The notes beneath the pieces were generated by a model. It was not told the origin of the DNA. It saw only the letters and a list, made by a program, of their open reading frames with translations, and made no database searches. 64,000 nt of DNA from Hyposmocoma kahamanoa (lineage: Eukaryota; Arthropoda; Insecta; Lepidoptera; Cosmopterigidae), in assembly GCF_003589595.1 (NCBI RefSeq), contig NW_020653337.1, positions 2,276,178-2,340,177 of the forward strand. The letters are read 5' to 3'. A program made the position numbers and the translations under genes. This document shows, piece after piece, positions 38,201-50,200 of this stretch (position 1 is its first letter; every line of letters starts with the position of its first letter).

Positions 38201-41200
38201 TCAACCCGCCCGCATTTTAAACTATAACCCATTTCTGCCCAAAATCATGGGGAATACGAAATTTGGTATAATTCCATATTTATTACAAGTTTCGATGCAA
38301 GAAATATTTTGTGGGAGAAATTCCCCAAATTTTTTTAAATGAAAAATAGGCAACTCCACCTCCAGAGGCAATTCCCACCATACAATCATGTAAATTATCA
38401 CTACTAAGGATGCACATTACGAATCGATTTGTATGAAAATCGATTCAAGTGCATACGATTAACGATTTTTGGTATCGATTCTTTCAGTGTGATTTTCAAA
38501 CGAATCAGGCAAATCGGAGTTGTCAAGATCAGAAAGCAATAAACATTTTGTAACATCATTAAATATTAACAGAACTCGATTTACAACAAGTAATTAGGCT
38601 CAACTTATGCTGTGGCGGAACGGAATGGAAGTGAATTTTTGTAACGATTATTGTACATAGCATAATGAACTTTATGGTCAATTGTAACGTACAAACTAGA
38701 TGCTCATGCTCGAGAGTGCTCGCGCATTCTTCGGAAGATTTTTGCTCGATCTATTTTAAGGCGCAATATAAATTGAGACCTACTTGTAAATAGTTTTTTC
38801 TTTCGATTTCAGGAGGTAATGGATTTCAACTCGTATTACACCCGGCGTCAATAAAGCGCCGGGTTAAAACCCGGGTGCTTGCATGTCTCTGCCAGCACCT
38901 TTACCCTTCAAAATCGGAACGCAGTAATGCTCACATTACTGTTTGGCGGCAGAAATATTATGACAGTACATCAGTGGAAGATCTCTCTCGTATGGACTAT
39001 ATATTTATTGCTATAAGAGTATTTATCTTTAATTAATGTAGGAAATGTAACTTACCTGTTTATAATCCCCTTCGGGCGATGCTGTAGTGTACAAGTTTCC
39101 TAGTTGACTAATTTCGCTATCCAGTGGCGGAATTTCTAGAAAAACAAAAAAGAGTACACAGGGATAATTTTAATACACTAATAACTTCGCAGGACCATAT
39201 TACATCATCATCACTTCACCCAATAGACGTCCATTGTTAGACATAGGCCTACCCTAAAGATCGCCACAACGTTCGGTCTTACGCTGATCACACCTAGAAG
39301 ATTCCCAACATTAAATTTATTTTATAAAAATGTTATGCCGCTAAATAATACACCGAATATTAGTGTCTGGTTGTTTTGCATGCACAAATAATTAAAATTC
39401 AAGTCTATTACCTCGGCTGCTGACAAATCCCCGATACAGCTGCGGCTGCGCATCCATGACAATGCCAAGCAAGGGCAGGTATAAGGCGGCCACTCGCGCT
39501 TTGACGTCGGGGTTGGCCAGTCGCGGGTCTGCGTCGTGAGCCGTAAGTAAAGACAGCACTGCGTTCACTGCTGCGCATTGAAGGACTGGGCTTCTGCGAG
39601 AATATGAATGTACTGTCATGTAAAATAATAGATAACTTAGAAAGACACAAAGCCGAACAACGTAAAAAAAGTCGAAGATTTTTTTATAGTTAATGAAAAC
39701 AATCAATAATTAACTTATTTGTGGAAACATGTCTTGTAAAGACGTTGACATGTACAAAATAAGTATAGTTTCACTGTGTCTGGCCAAATATTAGGCATAC
39801 AAACACGTTGAATGTGTGTTATATATAATACATTTACTAACATACACTAAAGGCAAAACCGTAACATGTTTTATGCACATGGGTTCATTAAGTCAGTCAG
39901 TAATTTGAACGCGGTGATCGTTATTTGGATAAAGTGTAAATTAGATGACAAAATGTTATTAATAACCATTGACTTACAATCATATGGACGTCGGGTCCGC
40001 GCTAAAAAGTGTCTGCACTTGTAAGGCGCTAAAATCGTATACAGAGCGCGACACTCCGCTTTAGTCTTCATTTGTTCTACGGACAGCGCGATACTGCGAT
40101 GACATAACAATTTAAATTTCGAATAGGTTGACTTGGGACATTTTTTTCGTGGTTTTTGTATTAGACCCGTCGTCCATTTATTCGTAAGTCAATGTTAATA
40201 ACAGTACAGTTGTTCAAAATAACGTCACTGTAAATGTACAAATGTCAAAAATTAGACAAGACAGGACTTTGTCTAATTTTTGACATTTGTACATTTGGAT
40301 TTGTCATTTAAAAATTCGGAGACGTTGTATATGTACAATAGTCAACCATTTTTTGATTTCTTTTTAAATAGTATAAGGTTTTTTCTCAAATCTTAACAAT
40401 TTCGGTAAATTATTGTAAATTTTTGACGTCATTACAAAAATATTTTTATGCATAATGTAGTTTTTTTTTGTGAATTGAAAACTGAGTTCACATTAGTTGC
40501 ATAATCAATCTCCTTCTCCTTGTCCAGTAACCAAAAACATGCACAAATATTTTTGGATTCGCCTAAATTTTTAACCAATTACAAAAAAAGGACGAGGTAC
40601 TCAATTCGACAGTACGCTTTTTTGTATGTACATTATACGATAACTCCGCCATTTGTGAAGCGATTTCGATGATTCTTTTTTTTGTTGGAAAGAGGGTACC
40701 TCAATAGTGGTTCCATTTAAATTGGACCACAGTGGCACATGAATAATTAACGGAAATCTAAAATATTAGTGTACTTACTGCAATTCCAACGCGTTAGTCA
40801 ATTCAGTCAAGAGCAGCCCGGCCAGGTAGTGCCTGGCGCGGAACTCGTGGCCCAGCTGGTGCGGCGGCGAGGCGCTTGAGTGGGAGGCCACGGAGTGCGC
40901 GGACGGCGCGGGGGACACGGCACCGCCGGAGGGGCCTCCCGCGGGCAGGTTCAACGCCACGTAGTGCTCGTGGGAACAGATTATGCGGAGGAACGCGATC
41001 TGGCCGAAATTTCATTAGTTTTTTATTTTTAATAATAACGCACACACTCAACATAGCCCCGCACTAGGGAAACCCCGTCACGCGGGTGCCATGGACACAC
41101 ATAGACAACCACAAATTACAGCCAAACTTACGAGAGAAATAAATGTAGGCCATACAAATATTTCTCCCGGCCCGGAAATCGAACCTTGGACCTGTGCAGT

Positions 41201-44200
41201 TCTTTCAGTCCAAATTTCACGTGGTTTGCGGACTCGAGAAGGGAATACTTGAGGGAATATTTACTGGAGGGAGATTGTAGTGTATATACAACAAAGGTGC
41301 GCTGCGGCCCGCCGGTTCCCGCCTTTACGACTTTTTTAGATATTGGTGTGAACGGACGTATCGCACGCGTTGTTTTATTGAGCCAGTCTTGTACAAAGTG
41401 GTGTAGATGTCCAAGGGATAGCTAATTGCCTGAATACACCCAACCGCATTGTTGTTGTAAGAAAAAAATCTAAAGAAAAATCTTAAACGATAACTACTAG
41501 TTAATCGTTAAGTAAATAGCTAATAAAGTGTTAAAATTTGAATTGAAATAACTTTTTTATGCCATGTTTGGAGACACAGCTTCATTACCTACTTTAGAGG
41601 TTAGAAATTCAGGGTGCAGTTATTTGAACAGGTTTGTTTTTGGTACATTTAATGTAGGGTGGTTTCAGTCCGTTTTGTCTAAGCCAGTAAATAGTGCCAC
41701 GATGATGTTGCATACGTACTTGGTTAGGTAGTATTTTGAATTTATCTGTTTGGATTGTGTGTCGGCGCATGCGCAAAATAAGAGATTAGTGGCGTCACGT
41801 CTAATCGACAGTCGTCATTAAAACGATTCTAGCGCTACCTAGAATCAATAGTAGAACAAACATCAAGCACTGACTGTCATCCTTGGGTCGTGTGACGTGC
41901 GCACGCACCCACGTGTTTGGTGGACGATATTTTTGAATCTTAATTAATTATAGCTATCCTTTATTGTCTCCTTCAGTTAGTGATTCTAAAATTAAGAATA
42001 ATAAGAGAAGTAATTACGATAACCCGTTTTTTTAAGGAGATATCATCTACTCGGTCAACAAAACACGCCTAGCGAAAAATAAAAAATGGAAAACCACTTT
42101 GATAGCAGCACGAGTGCCTTCAAGTGTTTTTCTGGATGTTTGTTTTTCTAACAGGGCTGACATGTGAGTTACGTAACGCGCCACCCGTAATTGGACTGAA
42201 GCATAATGACTCAAAGCGATTGCAACATTACTTCGAAGCATGGTCAGCGTAACGTGCGATGGTGAGACCAGCAGAGCGCGACTCCGTAGGAATGAGACAC
42301 TTTGATTCCAACATCGAACATTGTCGCATCTCGTTTTAGTTTTCAGAGTTATATTTCTTTATTTTTGTCAACCATTTGACTTAATAAAATTAGTAAAACA
42401 TTTTTTTTAAGTCCTTCGGCTGTGGCTTTCGTAACTTGTGCAATAATGATCAAAGTTCCTAAATAAATAAAGATTGTTGATAAATACTTTGTTTTAAGCG
42501 GATATTTTAATTACAATTGCATTGTACAATAATGAATATTTTTGTAACTTGTTTTTGAATAAATACGATTAAAAAAAAATTGTATTGTAATGGCTTCAGA
42601 TGTTAGCCTCGTATATTACATGTTACATTATGTAGCAGTTATAATTTCGCCACAGATTTTTTTGTCGTTTTCATTGTAACATTGTAATGATTTTTTCGCA
42701 ACGGGAGACCTGGTGTCTCAAAACACAGGTTTTACCTAGTTTGAACACAAGTCTTCCACATTCAAATGGTTACATTTCTTTGATATGGTGTGAAAATCAA
42801 GTGTCAAAGTGTCAAATTCTTTCAAATAAAATACCTTGTAGTGAACGAGTGGAACGGCCTGAGGCAGCGAAGCAATTTTGGCACACATCTGCTTGTAATA
42901 GCTTCGGATGAGGTTGAATACGTAGCCGCGGTCCATGATGCTTAGTAGGTCGAAGAGGAAGAACGCCAAGCTGTTGTTCAGGCTTTGGGTAAGGCGACTT
43001 TCTTTGCCGTATCTGGCGAGAGAGAAACAAAGTTAAATCAATTTAACTATACAAATTGTAAAATTTTCAACCGGGAAATAGGACTACCAAAATATACTTA
43101 ATAGTTACAGCTACAGGAAAACGGTTCTTGAAGACTGGTCCTAAATTCAAGGTACTTTTATTGGCATTTACAGATTTTGAATAAATGGTACAGTTAGCAA
43201 GTAAAGGGTAATTTTTACAAATGTAAATGTATTATCAAAATGTCTTTATTGCATCAATTAACTAACAAGTGCTCAAAGTGAAAATTGGTCTTTCGATATT
43301 TTAACACTAACAATGAGTATATTATTTGACAATAATATACACACATCCAAAGTGTCTAGGGATCAAGTACGTTTAAGAGTATTGCTGCAATTAGGATTAA
43401 TTATATTAACTTTTTTGTATCGCTATTGATACTTTTTAGTGAGTTTTAACATTTAAATAAGGACTATTGTTTAAAATTCGATAATAAGAAGAAAATCGAT
43501 TGTCAATGTGGTTTTGTATAAAAATGAGTTATAGCGTTTTGACAAAATCATTACAATATCTGCATCGGAACCGAAACAATTTACATTATTATGGAGAGAC
43601 GACATCGTTTAACCCGAGAAGTGATGATGCGAGCCGTCGGAATGTAGGAAGCTGGTTCCAGGCAACGTGCTGTGGCTTTTACTCTTAACACTACACAGAG
43701 CGTCATAAGTCGCCTCTGGACGCGCTATCGCATGACGGGCAGCGTAGCCGAGCGACATGGAGGACGATCTCGTATCACGACTCGCAGACAGGACCGGTAT
43801 ATCCAAAATACTGCTCGACGGAATCGTACCATGACCGCCATGATGTTGGTTACGAGGCTCCGCAGCTCCTCAGGCTTGCTAATAAGCGATCAAACAATCC
43901 GAAATCGTTTACGTGAAGTGGGTCTGCGATCCCGAAGGCCGCTCAGAGTTCCACCTATTGCACCCTGCAATCGCAGGACCCGTTTACGATGGGCTCGCGA
44001 ACACAGAAACTGGGAGGAAGAAGACTGGCGCTATGTGTGCTTTTCGGATGAATCCCGCTTCGGTATGAGACCGGATACAAGACGTACTCGAGTTTGGAGA
44101 ACATCTGGACGTCATGAACGTTTGAGATATTGTCAGGAAGTTCATCCATATGGTGGGGGAACAATAATGAATGGGCCGGTATTTGGATCGGCGGTGAACC

Positions 44201-47200
44201 GATCTCATTTGGATCAGGGGTAACCTCAATGCTCAAGTTTACGCAGAGAGGATTGTTTCAAATGTTATCATCCCTTTGCGAGGCCAGTTGGGTGATTCAT
44301 TTCAACTAATGCATGACAACGCATGTCCACACACGGCTAGAGTCGTAACACGCATTCTTGCCGAAGCTCGTATCAACGTTCTGCCGTGGCCTGCTCAATC
44401 GCCAGACCTCAATCCAATTGAGCACGCATGGGATATGCTTCAAAGAAGAGCTGTGCCGAGTATGCATACCGTACATACTCTACAACAATATTTTGACTTG
44501 TTACAAAACACATGGGCGGCCATTCCTCAAAGTGATTTTGATGAACTCATATTAAGCATGCCAAATCGCTGTAATTGTGTGATTCGTGTTAATGGTGGAA
44601 ATACAGATTATTAACTTTCTTATCTTTACAATAAAAATGAGCAAAATCATCATTTTCGCCATTTTTTTGTCATTTAATTGACGCCGTTAATTTGAGTTTT
44701 TTCCCACAATTTGCAAAAACATCAATTTTAGTTTATTTATATAGGGGTAAGCGGTTAAATAAAACATAAGCATTAAAGTAAGAAGTCGTCCTGGAAGACT
44801 GGATTTGGTAAATATTGCTTAAATAATTTTTATTTCAAAAATATTCACTTGATCCCTAGACACTTTTGATGTGTGTAAGTCATCATCATCATGCACAGCC
44901 TGATTTCACCCACTGCTGGGTATAGGCCTCCCGAAGTTCGTGACATCCACCACGGCCCTGTGCTAGCCGCATCCATTGACGCCCCGCAACGCGTACTATG
45001 TCGTCGACCCACCTCGCAACAGGGCCCGACGCTTCTTTAGCCCATCCTCGGCCACCAATCAGTCGACGTCTTGCTCAACCTGTCATTACCTTGCCTCGCT
45101 AGGTGCCCCGCCCAACGCCCTTTTGAGTTTCATGGTCCGCGTTCCAGCATCTTGGACGTTCGTTTGTCGTTGGATCTCAACGTTCGGAACTCGGTCTACA
45201 AGGTTGATGCCGAGCAAAGCCATTAGTAAGTAATGTAAGTTTTTATTTCTGCAGTTACAATTTTACCATTGGCACACTACGTCTCTCACTCAGTTTAGTT
45301 TTCCCTTGCTCCAAAGATGTGGAAGAAATCGCACTTAGCGGTAAGGTCGCTTTTGCTCACATTAGTTCTATGTTGTTTAGATGCCTGCTCGGTGACCTCA
45401 ATAAAATTTCCCAGCAGGTGGGTCTAAAAATGGACATGACGAAACTTACGTTGAATGTCCATGTCGTACCCAACCCTATAACAGCGGGAACCTCTACTCT
45501 CAAAGTGGTTGACGAGTATATCTACCTCGAACAAACCGTCCAATTAGGCACAGCCAACTTTGAGAAAGAGGTTATTCGTCGCACCCGAGTCGGTTGGGCA
45601 GCTTTCGGGAAGCTCCAGGACGTCTTGTTGCCTGCAATAATCCTCGCAGTCCTTAAAGACAAAGTTTTTCGAGCAGTGCGTGTTGCCAGCGAAGATCTAC
45701 GGCTCTGAGACGTGGTTACTTACTATGGGCCTCATATAAAAACTCAAAGTCATTCAACGAGCTATGGAACGAGCAATGTTCGCCATTTCTCTACGTGATC
45801 GAATCAGAAATGTTTAGATCCGTAGAAGAACGAAAATCAAACCGACATAGCCCAAAGGACTAGCAAGTTCAAGTGGCAGTGAGCAGGGCACTTAGCTCGC
45901 AGAACTGACGGCCGTTGGTTCAGAAAGGTTCTCGAATGGTGACCACGAACCGGAAGGTTACCAGTGGGACAGCCCCTTACGGATGGATGACCTGGTAAGG
46001 TAGGCGGGTAACCGATGGTGGATGGACCGTGTCTGTCCGGCTAGTCTGGAAATCTTTGGAGGAGGCCTATGTTCAGCAGTGGACGCCGTTTTTTTTATAT
46101 CTTAGACCTAGGGGCCTAATATGAACTCCTATTTCCACGCAGTTTAGGAAACTTAATTTACGCTTTTCTCTTATTTACAAAAATTTTAATATAGTGTATT
46201 GATTTTATTATATAGTGTCTTTATTTATTTTCGTACATGAATAATATGTATCTATTATTTTTCTCAAAAACTAAGTGACAAATATAACACCGTAACTTAC
46301 CGGTAAATAATTCATCCATGTTTTTGAACGTTACAGTAAAAACCACGAGCTAGTCAAGTCCCAGTCATAATCAAAATAACCAGTGAAAAGTCGGCGAAAA
46401 ATGTGCACGTCGTAATACGAATTTTATCCAGTCAGTTTTTGGGCGTAAAAAGAATTGCATGGTTTTTAAAAGTTCTTGATACAAAGGACAAATTAAAAAA
46501 AGGCACTACAAATTAAAAAGAGGTTTTTAGTGTTACAGCTGGTGACATACCTGGAAATAATCTCCGAAGTAACAGTGTTGACAAGCGTGGTGATGTCGTC
46601 AGTGAACTGCTCGGGGAAGCGTGATTTCCGGGTGGCTTCGTAGGCACCGCTCCAGTAGAGATACTCCACCATTGACTTGTTCATTAGCTCGAATAGTGCC
46701 CTGTCCGAATAAATATTCAGTTTTAGATCTTAGTCCGGCCCAAACAGAGTTGGGTATTTTATAAGTGACTATAACTACATGGTTTACGTACTTAAACAAA
46801 CCGTAACGAAGTATTAATCAGGCATTAACTAATTACTTATTGTAAAATTATAATAAACTTTTTGAAAATGGTAAATATATGATAATATTTTTTCAGACAA
46901 CATTTCGAACTACCTATTTAAAATAGTACTAAATATACAATATAAATATATTAAAATAACACGTATCACAACTTTCCTGCAACAAACAACATAAAATTTT
47001 CTTCTTTTTCAATCAGTCCTTAAAAAGATGACAGCTAATAACATGCGACCAAATTAAAAAGTACACCTGTAATACGACGCATAAAGCTCACCACTAAATA
47101 TTGTATTTGACCGGTTAACCGAGCGACAGTTGAACTTTGTTTACTTTTATTATTTATTATTTTATTATTTATTACTAATAGACAAAATGTGTAACATAAC

Positions 47201-50200
47201 AGTTTGCACCATGGCGTTACGACAATTCAGTTAATAACAATTTAAAAAGAAAAAACAAATACACAAAACAAAAAGAAATAGAACAATAAAATAAACTTAA
47301 AATTATCTTCTTACTAATTCATTCATACATCTCTCCAAAACTCTCTTCCATTCCGTCATTTTAGTTAATAGCCTTTATACTATAAACATTGAGATCCATA
47401 ATCTTAGTACGGAGTACTAAAAACAACCGACCTCAAAAGTCATGTCAATCTAGTTCGCACCCTTAGAGGTGAAATATTTTTTCAAATTTAAGTGAAACCA
47501 CTATTGAGGTTCCCGCTTTCCAACAAAAGAGAACCTTCAAAATCGGTTCACAAATTATCGGTTTACGAGTTGAGTTCACTGTCGGATTAAGAACCTCCCC
47601 CTTTTTTTAAAGTCGGTTAAAAATGGTGAACATTTGTCGGGTTGCGCATGCAAAACAACGCTGCAGCGATCGAAGGTGGATGCCCCCCGACACAAACACG
47701 ACTGAAACTTAAACCATTAAAAATAAAATACATACCGATAATATGAAATTAATTTTTTAATATAATTTTTTGCGACTTTTCGTTTTTTAACGTTTTTTGT
47801 CAGTCAACCATCACAAAAAAACAAACAAAACCGTCGATTGAAAATGTCATGAAAATGGGGACGCATTCATGCTACAAAATTACCGAAACCCTAGAAAAGA
47901 AAAACGTAAATTTAATAGCTAGGCTAGAGTGCACGAATGGAGCCTCCCCGCATGAAGTACCATTCGTCTGGTGCACTAACAAATTTAGTCTGTTATGACA
48001 CCTAAGAGTAGGGAACTCGTCATCAATTCTGAAGGTGAGATTTCAGGCGTCCGCTGAGAGTGCACTACAGTTGGTAAGTCTGCACAATGTTTGTTACTAA
48101 TTTAGAGACAGTATTTGTTATCTAGACAGCCTGAAGATAGAGTGTGACGAAGCAGTAACTGATTTAGAATGAAGCCACTTGTACTGAAGGTATAAGGCAT
48201 GAAGCAGTGGCAAAAGAAGGGCTGGTGGTATGTGTGTGGAGGCCCATCATAAGGATCACAGGATCCCACTAGTTCAGATCCAAAGGATCAATATGAGATC
48301 AAGGACCTATTAAGACAATGATACTAGAAGTATGAAGTACATTTAAGTTAGAAGAAGTATACGCGAAAATAATCTATTAAAGGCTGTCGTGATAAGTAAG
48401 TAAGTAAATTCTTTATTTCCTCCACAAATTTGTAACAATTTAAATGAAATAATAGTAGTGTACATAGGAAAATTTGTAGAGGCTGGAGCCTAAACTAGGA
48501 TACCCTGTGTTTTAGGTCACCAGGCCTCCACCTCCCGAATTCCTGATCAATAAATCAATAAGTCTATGGAAACAAGTTATATAATAAAAAAAGAGAAGAA
48601 AAAAAAAGATATGTGAGAGTGCGTGTGATGTGTGTGTGAGTGCGTGTAAAGTGTGTGTGCATTAGATGAGTGTGGGCTTATGTACGTGTGAGATAGATAG
48701 AAAAGATAGTCGCATTATGTAATTTAAATTGTGATAGAACCTTAGGCGTGGCGACACCATAGGCAATAATCAACGACTACCTTACGCCGATTGGCAAACC
48801 CTTTCACCTTGATGGTAAGCATTGTATGCCAGTGTATGCCATCGAAACGATAAGCAGAAGAAGCAGCTAGGCCTTACCATGAGTTCTGCATCGCGAGGTC
48901 TCTGGTCGCTCCACTGGCCACAACCCACTGCAGGGCAAGTTCTTCATGCAGGATCTTGCAGGAGCCGTCGCTCATTACTGCAGTAACAACATCGTAATCG
49001 TATAATTAAAAAATATGGTAGTAAAACATCATGTTATTTAAAGAATTCTCTAATTAGCCACTGGTTTAATAGATTTCTCAAGGATGGCGCTATGGCAAAA
49101 AAATCGTTAAAAATCAAATACTAAGATCAGCAACAAGCACATAGAAAAATTTGTAAGGTCTGCTGATTCGTTCCGTGGCTTGGATTTGCCGTAGGCGGCA
49201 AGTTCGAATCCGGTCGGATCGATGGAATTTTTCTTAGTGTACGTTCTTTGTATTAACAATAATATCGTTATCGTCAACCACGTATCATTGTCGGGCACAG
49301 ATCTTCTGTAAAGTGAAAGTTTGGGCCACAGTCCTCTGGCCTTAACTGGACTCTGGCTTTAACTGAAGTAACGTACCAGCTGGAGGCAAAGGCAGTCCAA
49401 TGTCGCGATCGGTGAGCGATGGCCGCGGGATTGTGCACTGGTATTGGATGTAGGTAGAGATGAGGCTGCTACGGCCGTGAGGGTCACAGGTTGCACCTTC
49501 GTTCAAGTTCTGCAAGTGTACCGATATTTATAATACAGTTGCGGTTAGTTGAAAGGGCGCATGTAACATTTTTTTTAAATTTTGTTATGTATACCGCCGT
49601 CATAAGTATAAAAATTATGATCTGTCACCATATTTATTTATTCGTAAATGGATAGTGTATGATGTTACCGCAAGAGAAAAGTAGATATTTTACAATGAAA
49701 TTTTTAAACATTATTTTCTCGGTTTTGAGTTTTTATCACATGCGCCCTTTCAACTAACAGGGGCAGAATAAGTTATTAAGTTTTTAGTATAGAATAGAAA
49801 AACATTTGTTGCAATATTTTTAATAACTATAATGTGCAAATATTTTATTGTATTATTTATTTCGATTAATTAGTAATTGTAATGGCTTCGAAGGCCTACA
49901 ATAAACTTTCAAGTGGAATAAGGAAGTCGCATTAATGATGTAGGATTTAAGACGTCATTATTAAAATATAATTTCAACCATATGACATTGTTCAACATTG
50001 GAGATTATTTTTATAAAATTGACATTTTATGAGTGTCTACAAAAAAGCTTTGTATGTCGCATGGTGGATCACAGTGGTTCAATACCATAATGTATATTAT
50101 ATAATAATCACTTCTAAATGGATCATTGTATAGAATTTGTTGATCGTACAATAGTATAGTTCTCTAGTGAAACAATAACACAGTATTCTACATTGAATAA

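Noticed and set aside
42047..42241. 64-residue minus frame
   Set aside because: No homology, no splice sites in phase with Zir, and exons 11 and 12 join directly without it.
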